In this document: positions 1-6,978 of the stretch, piece by piece | How positions within the stretch are numbered: position 1 is the stretch's first letter | Layout: every line of letters begins with the position of its first letter | Origin: an uncultured Bacteroidia bacterium | GTDB taxonomy: Bacteria; Bacteroidota; Bacteroidia; Bacteroidales; UBA932 | Assembly (NCBI GenBank): GCA_902767465.1 | Contig: CACXHM010000087.1 | Span: forward strand, 1-7,371 | Length of the DNA: 7,371 nt | Direction of reading: 5' to 3' | Notes under the pieces: model-generated | Told to the model about the DNA's origin: nothing | What the model saw: only the letters and a program-made list of their open reading frames with translations | The model's database searches: none | Position numbers and translations under genes: made by a program

Positions 1-235
1 TCATGAGAACGTCCTCATAGAGCAAGCCGTTGTACATTACAGTTCCCTTCCGGAAGGAAAGCGTGTCCCAATATGGCGTCCCGTTGAATTTTGAAGGATA
101 CCTCTCGGCCAACCTTCCACGGAACAGCATGGAGGGGCTCACGTCGGACTGCCCTCTCAACGGCTGCAACGCGAAAAGCATTATAAGCAGCACGGCCGCT
201 GCCCTAACCAACTTTTCTTGACTTGTAGAGTTCAT
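1..235 (-). CDS. N-terminal part of an exported protein of unknown function (runs off the left edge)
   Basis: On the minus strand an open frame starts at the ATG at 235-233 and stays open for 78 codons to the window edge, so the C-terminus is missing. It starts inside the last codons of the upstream transporter gene (32-nt overlap, different frame), which suggests translational coupling in one operon. Residues 1-11 are polar with K8 and R11, residues 12-25 are a hydrophobic stretch (AAAVLLIMLFAL core), and a signal peptidase I site is plausible around LRGQS (26-30). There is no lipobox cysteine. The mature part contains NGTPYWDTLSFRKG (51-64) followed by VMYNGLLYEDVLM. I have a vague impression that such NGTxYW...F..G.v.YNG..Y.DV patterns occur at the start of uncharacterised Bacteroidota envelope proteins, but I cannot name a family. 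Function is unknown; the signal peptide call is fairly good. Confidence 0.72.
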   Translation of the reverse strand, partial: MNSTSQEKLVRAAAVLLIMLFALQPLRGQSDVSPSMLFRGRLAERYPSKFNGTPYWDTLSFRKGTVMYNGLLYEDVLM

Positions 236-1157
236 AGGAATTCACAAGATTATGCCATACTGCATAAAGACCGCCCGCCACCGAAGTCACAGGAGTCATG
301 AAACTGAGTCCGAGCCAGATAATGAATCCCGTGTTTTTCTGACCGAGGGCCTGTCCGGCGGTAACCGATTCCGACCGCCCGTATGAACGCGCGATCCTGC
401 GTCCGAACCAGAACTGGAAGATACAGCATAGAAGCGACACGGCAGCGATGCCCAGCGTAACCAGAATGCCTATCCCGCTGGTAACAAGGGCAGATGTGGC
501 AAGCGAAATGGCGAATACAAGGCCAAAGCTCCATGCATAAAACGCCCATCCGACATATTGCGCAAGCCATTTCTGCAGACTCGGGAAGACATAGCGGATG
601 AACCATGCCAGCAGGCAGGGCAGCACGAGGATGGAGAAAACCCTTTTGATTATCGCCCAGAAAGCAGCGTAGAAACTGATGTCGGCAGCCGGGTGCACGA
701 GCGGCACCATCAGCGGAATCATCAGCGAGGCCAGCAGATCTGCAAGGACGGTATATGTCATTATCCCGGGTAGGCTTCCTCCTATCTTGGAGGTGATTAC
801 CCCGGCGGCAGCGGCAGTCGGGCAGATGAAGCATAGCATCGCGCATTCCAGAAGGATGCGCACTCCTCCGTGCTGCATTCTGGTGCAGGCAAGGGCGAAG
901 ATTGTAAAAAGCAGGGCCTGCGTTGCGATGAGGCGGAAATGCCAGCGGTGAAAGCGAAGATCGGACGGTGCCACAACATTCAGCTGCAGGAAAAGCATGA
1001 TGCTGATGAGGATCGGCTGTAGTCTGCGGGCGACCGTCATATAGCCTGTTTCATTGAACGAGGGCACAAAATGAAGTATCAGATAGACAGCCGCCCCGGT
1101 CGTAATAGCGATAGGGAGCATCCAGTCTTTAAAGAATTTCAGCAGATTTTTGTACAT
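204..1157 (-). CDS. BASS/SBF-like (bile acid:sodium symporter superfamily) membrane transporter
   Basis: The 317-residue product is almost entirely hydrophobic, with about nine to ten membrane segments starting near residue 14 (LPIAITTGAAVYLIL), a length typical of bacterial BASS proteins (roughly 300-330 residues). Two conserved-looking polar patches within membrane regions fit the superfamily's discontinuous helices: CPTAAAAGVITSKIGGS (112-128) and ESVTAGQALGQKNT (263-276), the latter resembling the E...QN-type substrate/sodium site. It would act in the inner membrane as a secondary, probably sodium-coupled, importer of an organic anion; the substrate cannot be inferred. It is first in a minus-strand unit, overlapping the following exported-protein gene, and is divergent from the TonB-receptor operon. 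Start: the ATG at 1157 gives the N-terminus MYKNLLKFFKDW, which looks like the usual amphipathic lead-in; an alternative is Met13 (1121), because a -7-like element lies only 7 nt before the first ATG. Confidence 0.85.
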   Translation of the reverse strand: MYKNLLKFFKDWMLPIAITTGAAVYLILHFVPSFNETGYMTVARRLQPILISIMLFLQLNVVAPSDLRFHRWHFRLIATQALLFTIFALACTRMQHGGVRILLECAMLCFICPTAAAAGVITSKIGGSLPGIMTYTVLADLLASLMIPLMVPLVHPAADISFYAAFWAIIKRVFSILVLPCLLAWFIRYVFPSLQKWLAQYVGWAFYAWSFGLVFAISLATSALVTSGIGILVTLGIAAVSLLCCIFQFWFGRRIARSYGRSESVTAGQALGQKNTGFIIWLGLSFMTPVTSVAGGLYAVWHNLVNSYELYKSRKVG

Positions 1158-1164
1158 CGGGGGG

Positions 1165-1172
1165 CAAAATTA
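1165..1172 (-). promoter_or_regulatory. Candidate -7 element (TAATTTTG) for the BASS transporter
   Basis: Read on the minus strand this is TAATTTTG, a full match to the Bacteroidota -7 consensus TAnnTTTG. No clear TTG/TTTG -33 element lies about 19 nt upstream. The element ends 7 nt before the annotated ATG (1157), so the transcript would be almost leaderless, or translation would begin at Met13. Confidence 0.4.
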
Positions 1173-1184
1173 ATGAAAATCATT
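1172..1184. repeat. Short palindrome in the divergent promoter region (operator candidate)
   Basis: AATGA-AAA-TCATT is a perfect 5-bp inverted repeat with a 3-nt spacer. It touches the -7 candidate of the transporter and lies upstream of the receptor operon, so a bound regulator could affect both directions. In an AT-rich intergenic region such short palindromes also arise by chance. Confidence 0.25.
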
Positions 1185-1196
1185 GTTATTTGGATT

Positions 1197-1204
1197 AATA
1201 TTTG
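1197..1204 (+). promoter_or_regulatory. Weak candidate -7 element for the TonB-receptor operon
   Basis: AATATTTG differs from TAnnTTTG at the first base. It would place the transcript start near 1211, leaving a leader of about 23 nt before the ATG at 1234. No convincing -33 box is seen at the proper spacing, so this is the best available candidate and not a firm call. Confidence 0.25.
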
Positions 1205-1233
1205 CATAATTGTACCCGTTACTATAAACCGGT

Positions 1234-3729
1234 ATGAAGAAGTTATTGTTGGCTCTGGCACTACTGGCTTTCAACATAAGCCTGAGCGGTGCACAAAACC
1301 TGATTACAGGCAAGGTCGTAGATTCCGCAACACAGGCTCCAGAGCCAGGTGCGGTAGTTCAGATTTTTCTTGGTGACCCACTTCCGGAAAATCTTAAAGG
1401 ATACGATATCACCGACAGCCTTGGCGTTTTCAACGTACGGCTGCGTCATGTATCAGACGGCGGCGAGTGGCGCGTGCAGATATCCAACCTTGGCAGGACG
1501 ACGGCCGTGCGGAAATTCACCATGTCCGAAGGGACCACCGACCTTGGGGTTTTCGCACTGGAAGATGATGTACAGGCTCTGCAGAGTTCCAAGGTAACAG
1601 CCGCCCGCCCCCTCATTAAGATGGAAGCCGACAAGATTGCATACGATGTCGAGAGTGATACCGACTCAAAAGCCAGTACCGTGCTCGAAATGCTCCGCAA
1701 GGTTCCGATGGTAACTGTGGACGGACAAGATAACATAACCGTAAACGGCAGCGGCAGTTTCAAGGTTTATGTTGACGGAAAGCCCAACCAGATGCTGAGT
1801 TCCAACCCTTCCAAAATATTCAAGGTCATGCCGGCATCAGCCGTGAAGGGCATCGAGGTCATTACAAATCCCGGCGCAAAGTATGACGCAGAAGGCACCG
1901 GTGGCGTACTCAACCTCATTACCGCACATACCGCAAACGGAACCAGTGCGATTCCGGACGGAGCCAACGGAAGCGTCAGCATGGGCGCAGATTCCAGAGG
2001 CGGGCTGAACGGAGGGCTTTACCTCAACGCAAAAAAAGGAAAATTTACCATAGGCGGCAATCTTTACATAGGATTGCAGAATCAGCCCGGAGCTATCCAG
2101 GAAAGCACCCAGCACGTCAGTGACGGTTTAGTCGATACGGATATTACATCCGGCGCCGAAGTGCTGAGCCAGAAGGCGCCCTATGCCTTTGGAGATTTGA
2201 ACGCCAGCTACGAGCTGGACACGCTGAACCTGTTTTCCGCTTCTGTAGGACTCCGCAACTGGTCGTACAGGCAGCAAGCAGACGCCTCGGTCGAAGCCGC
2301 TGTCGCCGGATCGAACATATACGAATATAACGGCAGCCAGACTGCAAATGGAGGGTCAACCGGTCTGGATGCAAGTTTTGACTGGCAGCACAGTTCCGCA
2401 GCCAACAAAGAACGGATGTTCACTTTGTCTTACCGGTTTTCGGGAGATCCCGAGAAAGAATTCAGCCGGACCGATATAGAATCAATGACAGGAATAGTTG
2501 TGCCGGGGCGGAAATTCGATGGCAGAAATGTCTCGCAGGAGCACACTTTCCAGGCGGATTTCACAACGCCAATCGGCAAAGGACAGAGCCTCAGCAGCGG
2601 ACTGAAGTATATCTACCGCAACAATTTCTCGCATGACTCATATTATCTGGATAACGGTTCCGGATTCGTTCTTCAAGACAGCGACAACTCCGAATACCAT
2701 CACCACAACAATATAGCAGCTGCTTATTCCGAATATGCAGGAGCATTCGGAAACGTTTCCCTGAAGGCCGGACTGCGTTACGAATACACATGGCTGGATG
2801 TTTCCTATGCCGACGGAACCGGGTATGACGGTCATTACGACAATCTCATCCCCAATTTCAGCCTGCAGTATAACCTGAACCCGATCAGCAATCTCGGACT
2901 CACATACAACATTCGTATCCGCCGGCCGGGCATAAGCTACCTCAACCCCTTTATCAACCGCAGCAGCACTACGCAAATTTCTTACGGGGACTCCGGCATA
3001 GATCCCGAAAAGACACACAACATAGCCCTGAAATACAACTTCTTTTCCCCCGCATTCATGTTTAATGCAGGCCTGAATTACCGTTACGGAGAGGGAGGGA
3101 TTTCGGCTTTTCAGAAATATGCAGCCGATCCGGACAATCCTTCCAAAATGATCATGCACTCCACATACGGCAATATCGTCGACAACCATTTTGCGGGGTT
3201 CAATTACTTTTTCAATCTCACTCCGCACAAGGATACCCGCATTTTCTCCAGTTGCAACGTAGGCTATAATCTCATCAAAAGCGCTGTACTCAAACAGGAT
3301 AATCATGGATGGAACTTTCAGTTCATGGCCGGGGTACAGCAAACTGTATTCTGGGACCTGCGTCTGAGCGCGAACCTTTTCGCCAACTCCCGTAGATACA
3401 CCCTGCAAGGTTGGAACAGCGGTTTCAGCGGAGCCGTGGCAGGAGTCTCCAAAGGATTCCTGGAAGACAAGTTAAATGTCTCTGTCCGCGCCTTCAGCAA
3501 TCTTAAGGGAGGGAAATACGCCAGTTTTGAAAGCTATAGCAAAGGTGACGGATTTATCACTGAAGGGAAATTCTCCGTTCCGATACGAAACATCGGCATA
3601 GAACTCACATACAACTTCGGAAAGAACAATTTCCAGGTAAAGAAGACCCGCCGCTCAATCACCAACGACGATGTGGTGAATTCACAGAACGCCATCCAGC
3701 AACAATCGGCTCAAACAAGCATGAAATAA
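1234..3729 (+). CDS. TonB-dependent outer-membrane receptor, beta-barrel family 3 (OMP_b-brl_3) type
   Basis: The product has 831 residues. Residues 1-20 are a signal peptide (MKKLLLALALL..., cleavage probably after SGA20). Residues about 22-108 form a carboxypeptidase-regulatory-like beta-sandwich (LITGKVVDSATQAPEPGAVV). Residues about 118-232 are the plug, with DSKASTVLEMLRKVPMVTVDG (144-164), then NGSGSFKVYVDGKP and IEVITNPGAKYDAEGTGGVLN, the pattern typical of outer-membrane beta-barrel family 3 receptors. The remainder is rich in alternating aromatic beta-strands up to LTYNFGK (about 791-797), followed by a polar 34-residue tail with KKTRRSITNDD, which also looks family-typical. No obvious TonB box is seen. 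Such proteins take up a ligand across the outer membrane using TonB energy; the ligand is unknown and no SusD partner is present. The HAD lipoprotein gene follows after 2 nt, so the two are co-transcribed. The start gives a clean signal peptide. Confidence 0.93.
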   Translation: MKKLLLALALLAFNISLSGAQNLITGKVVDSATQAPEPGAVVQIFLGDPLPENLKGYDITDSLGVFNVRLRHVSDGGEWRVQISNLGRTTAVRKFTMSEGTTDLGVFALEDDVQALQSSKVTAARPLIKMEADKIAYDVESDTDSKASTVLEMLRKVPMVTVDGQDNITVNGSGSFKVYVDGKPNQMLSSNPSKIFKVMPASAVKGIEVITNPGAKYDAEGTGGVLNLITAHTANGTSAIPDGANGSVSMGADSRGGLNGGLYLNAKKGKFTIGGNLYIGLQNQPGAIQESTQHVSDGLVDTDITSGAEVLSQKAPYAFGDLNASYELDTLNLFSASVGLRNWSYRQQADASVEAAVAGSNIYEYNGSQTANGGSTGLDASFDWQHSSAANKERMFTLSYRFSGDPEKEFSRTDIESMTGIVVPGRKFDGRNVSQEHTFQADFTTPIGKGQSLSSGLKYIYRNNFSHDSYYLDNGSGFVLQDSDNSEYHHHNNIAAAYSEYAGAFGNVSLKAGLRYEYTWLDVSYADGTGYDGHYDNLIPNFSLQYNLNPISNLGLTYNIRIRRPGISYLNPFINRSSTTQISYGDSGIDPEKTHNIALKYNFFSPAFMFNAGLNYRYGEGGISAFQKYAADPDNPSKMIMHSTYGNIVDNHFAGFNYFFNLTPHKDTRIFSSCNVGYNLIKSAVLKQDNHGWNFQFMAGVQQTVFWDLRLSANLFANSRRYTLQGWNSGFSGAVAGVSKGFLEDKLNVSVRAFSNLKGGKYASFESYSKGDGFITEGKFSVPIRNIGIELTYNFGKNNFQVKKTRRSITNDDVVNSQNAIQQQSAQTSMK

Positions 3730-3731
3730 TT

Positions 3732-4940
3732 ATGAAAAATACAATTATACTTTTCCTTGCGGCCGCTGCCGCAATCTCATGCACTTCACCAATGCCCCGG
3801 GGCGACTGGAGCAAAGTCCCTTACAAAGCACTGTGCCAACTCATGAAAGACTGCAAGGCAGAAGCGGATGATGCCGGGCGGAACGTAAATTATGCCATTT
3901 TCGACTACGACAACACCACGATACTTCAAGACGTAGAACTCTCTACCATGAAATGGCAGATCGAGAATTTTCGATTCAATTTCACGCCCGAAGAGGTTCC
4001 CGGACTTTTTCTTTCGCACATTCCCGATCCCGACACCATACTCACCGGAGCAGGTGCGGCAGGTGTAACGTCCAGGATGCTGGTGGCTGATTTCGCATCC
4101 GACTATGCCGCAATGATGAATACGGCCGGGGTGTCGTGCGGAAACGAACTCACAGCGGAGCAGATAAAGATACTCCATTCGATGGACGAGTATCTGGATT
4201 ACAGAGTGAAGGTATGGGGGCTCTATGAAGGCCTGTTCTTCACTTTCGGCTACGACAGGGCGCTTGCAACCGTGATGGCCCTGTATCATAAAATGACCTA
4301 CCCCGAAGTGGATGCCCTTATCAAAGAAGGCGTCCGCGCACAGATTGCGAAGAAATGTCTCAAAAATGAGCTATGGGAGAGTCCGGATATGGGAGAAGCG
4401 GGTAAAGTGAGTTATATGGTTCCGGACGGACTGGCACTCAGCCGCGAAATGCGCAGGCTCTACAAATCCCTGCCCGAAAACGGAATAGATGTATATGTGT
4501 TTTCCGCTTCAATGGAAGCGATTGTGGAAGCCATGGCCTGCGACCCGGAATTCCTTGGTCTTGACACTGCGCAGGTTTTTGCAATCCGCATGAAACGCGA
4601 CAGCACCGATTTTATCCTTCAGGAATATCAGCAGGGCTATATCCAGCCTTACAAGAAAGGTAAGAGCGATGCCATCCGGGAATATATCGCGCCCCGCTAT
4701 GACGGCCGCGGGCCGGTCCTGGTCGGAGGCGACAGCAACGGCGACTACTCCATGCTGACATCTTTCCCTGATATGAGAGTTGGACTCATTATAGACAAAA
4801 ACCAGCAAGAAAGCGGAATCGGCGACCTTCGCCGTCAGGCCCTCGACGCTGAAAACGGAGGCGCCCCCTCACGCTATGTGCTTCAGCGCAGGGGGGATCC
4901 CCAGCCTCGGTTCAGAAGACGAGCAGCCTCATCGCGTTAA
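3732..4940 (+). CDS. HAD-superfamily phosphatase lipoprotein (phosphoserine/phosphorylcholine phosphatase-like)
   Basis: The 402-residue product begins with a lipoprotein signal: hydrophobic residues 4-15 and lipobox AISC with Cys17. All four HAD motifs are visible: motif I FDYDNTT with nucleophile D58 and acid D60; motif II VFSAS with S258; motif III lysine in YKKGKS (K309 or K311); motif IV GGDSNGD with D334 and D338. Residues about 75-240 form a large alpha-helical cap. The DxDNT motif and the large cap fit the phosphoserine-phosphatase-like branch, which includes periplasmic phosphorylcholine phosphatases. It should hydrolyse a phosphomonoester on the periplasmic side, anchored by lipid; the residues after Cys17 (TSPMPRG) lack the acidic surface-export signal of Bacteroidota, so surface display is less likely. 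It is the second gene of the receptor operon. The last residues are unusually Arg-rich (RRGDPQPRFRRRAASSR), and the 3' end overlaps the opposing ATPase gene by 29 nt. Substrate unknown. Confidence 0.88.
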   Translation: MKNTIILFLAAAAAISCTSPMPRGDWSKVPYKALCQLMKDCKAEADDAGRNVNYAIFDYDNTTILQDVELSTMKWQIENFRFNFTPEEVPGLFLSHIPDPDTILTGAGAAGVTSRMLVADFASDYAAMMNTAGVSCGNELTAEQIKILHSMDEYLDYRVKVWGLYEGLFFTFGYDRALATVMALYHKMTYPEVDALIKEGVRAQIAKKCLKNELWESPDMGEAGKVSYMVPDGLALSREMRRLYKSLPENGIDVYVFSASMEAIVEAMACDPEFLGLDTAQVFAIRMKRDSTDFILQEYQQGYIQPYKKGKSDAIREYIAPRYDGRGPVLVGGDSNGDYSMLTSFPDMRVGLIIDKNQQESGIGDLRRQALDAENGGAPSRYVLQRRGDPQPRFRRRAASSR

Positions 4941-6810
4941 GCACGGCAAGCACTGTAACTCCTACGTCTGCAAACACGGCAAGCCACATCGGAGCAAGTC
5001 CGAAAGCGGCCAGAAGAAGCACGGCAATCTTGACCACGATTGCAAAGACTATGTTCTGCCTTGCAATTCCTATGGTCTTGCGTGCAGTCCTGATGGCAAC
5101 AGCAATCTTCGAAGGGTTGTCATCCATCAACACCACATCTGCGGCCTCAATGGCGGCATCCGATCCGAGACCGCCCATCGCTATACCGACATCTGCCCTG
5201 GCAAGCGCCGGGGCATCGTTCAAGCCGTCCCCGACAAAGGCAAGATTACCATCCGTATCCTTCATAAGTTTTTCAAGTGCATTAAGTTTTCCTTCAGGCA
5301 GAAGTTCGGCGCAGTAGCCTTCCAACCCAAGGGTATCGGCAACTTCAGCCGCAACCTTTGCAGAATCCCCGGTAAGCATGAAGGTCTTTCCCACCCCTTC
5401 GGCTTTGACGGCTTTAACGGCTTCAGCCGATTCGGGACGGATACGGTCCGAAATCACGATATGTCCTGCATATACACCGTCTATCGCAACATGGACAACC
5501 GTGCCGGCATGATTGCATTTGGGGCAATCGTTCACTTCGCAGCCCGCTTCTTCCATCATCTTGACATTCCCGGCACATACCGTCCTGCCGTTCACTATTG
5601 CTTTCACTCCCCTTCCTGCGCTCTCGGAAACATCGCTCACTTCGCAGTCATCCGATTCATTGCCATAAGCAGTACGGAGAGCCTCCGCGATAGGATGCGA
5701 AGAATACCGCTCCACATGTGCGGCAAGATGCAGCAGTTCCTTCTCCCCTATCAATTCAGGATGCACCGCACTCACCTCGAACACCCCTTCGGTAAGGGTG
5801 CCTGTCTTGTCGAAAACAATTGTATCAACCCTGGAGAGGGCTTCAAGGTAATTGCCGCCTTTGACCAGAATACCTCTGCGGGATGCAGCGCCTATCCCTC
5901 CAAAGAAACTGAGCGGGACTGAAATCACAAGGGCACACGGGCACGATACTATCAGAAAAGTAAGTGCCCGGTAGAGCCATGTCACAAAAGGACCTGCCCC
6001 GGCAAGAGGAGGCACAACTGCCAGAAGCACGGCAAGGCCGACCACAACAGGTGTATAGACTTTGGCGAAGCGGGTGATGAAAGATTCGCTGTGCGACTTG
6101 CTCTCCGCGGCATTCTCAACCAGTTCCAACACCCTGGACGCAGTAGATTCACCATAACTCTTGCTCACACGCACACGCAATACACCGCTAAGGTTAATGC
6201 ATCCGGATGCAACATTTTCTCCTTCAGAAACGCTCTTTGGCAGACTTTCTCCCGTAAGAGCCTTGGTATCAAGGGTAGAACGGCCTTCGATCACTATGCC
6301 ATCAAGAGGGACCCGCTCTGAGGGACGGACAACGATAGTATCTCCAGGTTTAACTTCGCCGGGATGCACGCTGACAATACCATCACCCGATTCAAGATTG
6401 GCAGAATCAGGATTTATCTCCATAAGAGCAGTAATACTCCTCCTGCTTCGGTCTTCCGCGATTCCCTCGAAAAGTTCTCCCAACTGAAAGAAAAGCATTA
6501 CAAAAACAGCCTCCGGGAACTGGCTTTGCCCGCCGGGCAGGAAGCCTATTGCAAGTGCTCCGATTGTTGCAACCCCCATCAGGAAATCTTCGTCAAGGGC
6601 ATCCCCCTCCAGGAGTTTTTCAGCCCCTTCACAAAGTGTTTCCCAACCCACTATAAGGTAAGGCACAAGATAGATGAGAAGATACTGCCATGTTTGAAGA
6701 TGCGTGGTCTTCTCAATCAGAATAGCTACCCCCAACAATACTGCGGCGACGACAATCTTGATGATATCTTCACGCGCTCCACCGTGTCCGTGATCATGTT
6801 CGTGCTCCAT
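4912..6810 (-). CDS. Heavy-metal P1B-type ATPase, Zn/Cd/Pb exporter (ZntA/CadA-like), His-rich N-terminus
   Basis: The 632-residue product has the full P1B layout: eight membrane segments (about 16-32, 41-55, 77-92, 100-114, 252-272, 279-302, 588-604, 607-628), actuator TGES (186-189), intramembrane CPC (290-292), phosphorylation site DKTGT (D334), P1B-specific HP (372-373), TGDS (480-483) and GDGLND (527-532). Lys594 in the seventh segment and Asp615 in the last correspond to the conserved residues of Zn2+/Cd2+/Pb2+ pumps (P1B-2), arguing against copper. It expels divalent metal from the cytoplasm using ATP. There is no HMA domain; the N-terminus is only MEHEHDHGHGG, likely a short metal-binding tail. 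The nucleotide-binding domain carries C424, C429, C432 and H434, a possible extra metal site. Start: an upstream extension of 29 codons to 6897 is possible, but a -7 element lies inside it and the extension looks non-coding, so the ATG at 6810 was chosen. Confidence 0.95.
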   Translation of the reverse strand: MEHEHDHGHGGAREDIIKIVVAAVLLGVAILIEKTTHLQTWQYLLIYLVPYLIVGWETLCEGAEKLLEGDALDEDFLMGVATIGALAIGFLPGGQSQFPEAVFVMLFFQLGELFEGIAEDRSRRSITALMEINPDSANLESGDGIVSVHPGEVKPGDTIVVRPSERVPLDGIVIEGRSTLDTKALTGESLPKSVSEGENVASGCINLSGVLRVRVSKSYGESTASRVLELVENAAESKSHSESFITRFAKVYTPVVVGLAVLLAVVPPLAGAGPFVTWLYRALTFLIVSCPCALVISVPLSFFGGIGAASRRGILVKGGNYLEALSRVDTIVFDKTGTLTEGVFEVSAVHPELIGEKELLHLAAHVERYSSHPIAEALRTAYGNESDDCEVSDVSESAGRGVKAIVNGRTVCAGNVKMMEEAGCEVNDCPKCNHAGTVVHVAIDGVYAGHIVISDRIRPESAEAVKAVKAEGVGKTFMLTGDSAKVAAEVADTLGLEGYCAELLPEGKLNALEKLMKDTDGNLAFVGDGLNDAPALARADVGIAMGGLGSDAAIEAADVVLMDDNPSKIAVAIRTARKTIGIARQNIVFAIVVKIAVLLLAAFGLAPMWLAVFADVGVTVLAVLNAMRLLVF

Positions 6811-6823
6811 AAGGCTTATATAT

Positions 6824-6841
6824 TTTGTGTTATGGCACAAA
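6824..6841. promoter_or_regulatory. Operator-like inverted repeat on the ATPase promoter
   Basis: TTTGTG-N6-CACAAA is a perfect 6-bp inverted repeat with a 6-nt spacer. It overlaps four bases of the ATPase -7 element (6838-6845) and covers the expected transcript start near 6831. A repressor bound there would block initiation, so it may be the site of a metal-responsive regulator. No regulator gene is in the window, and the sequence matches no operator I can name. Confidence 0.35.
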
Positions 6842-6845
6842 GATA
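6838..6845 (-). promoter_or_regulatory. -7 promoter element (TATCTTTG) for the metal ATPase
   Basis: On the minus strand this reads TATCTTTG, a full match to TAnnTTTG. Transcription would start near 6831, giving a leader of about 20 nt before the ATG at 6810. No clear -33 TTTG is seen at about 19 nt upstream, so the promoter may be weak without an activator. Confidence 0.55.
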
Positions 6846-6924
6846 AAACGCCATTCGACGGCAGCGTACGGCACTCATAATAAATGATGACTGACACGAA
6901 GATTAATCAGCTTAAAATTAAATG

Positions 6925-6954
6925 TTTGGAATTTCAAAAAAAACTCTATCTTTG
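6925..6954 (+). promoter_or_regulatory. Bacteroidota-type promoter for the DUF2795 gene (TTTG-N18-TATCTTTG)
   Basis: The -33 box TTTG is at 6925-6928 and the -7 box TATCTTTG at 6947-6954, with an 18-nt spacer close to the usual 19-21. Transcription would start near 6961, leaving about 18 nt before the ATG at 6979. The -7 octamer is identical to that of the divergent ATPase promoter. Confidence 0.75.
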
Positions 6955-6978
6955 CGCGAAATCTTAAGACAGAAGATT

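Noticed and set aside
30..221. Plus-strand 63-codon open frame
   Set aside because: It is antisense to the exported-protein gene on the minus strand, which has a clear signal peptide and operon context; the plus-strand translation has no recognisable features.
2638..3408. Minus-strand 256-codon open frame inside the receptor gene
   Set aside because: It is antisense to a strongly supported receptor barrel, and its translation is low in domain-like patterns; it follows from the codon use of the real gene.
4888..4902. Possible frameshift in the HAD gene at the six-G run beside a GGGGATCCCC palindrome
   Set aside because: Removing or adding one G makes the frame run far into the ATPase antisense strand with no early stop, and neither alternative gives a better C-terminus. 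The annotated frame with its stop at 4938-4940 is the simplest reading.
4876..5922. Plus-strand 348-codon open frame
   Set aside because: It lies opposite the ATPase, whose P1B motifs are complete. Its His/Gly/Arg/Cys-rich translation has no domain pattern.
6811..6897. 29-codon N-terminal extension of the ATPase
   Set aside because: A TATCTTTG promoter element and a palindrome lie inside it, and the encoded peptide is unlike a P-type ATPase N-terminus; the start at 6810 gives the His-rich MEHEHDHGHGG.
6922..6978. 19-codon N-terminal extension of DUF2795
   Set aside because: It contains the promoter of the gene, and family members normally start at the M-(F/Y)-W-T-L-E-L position.
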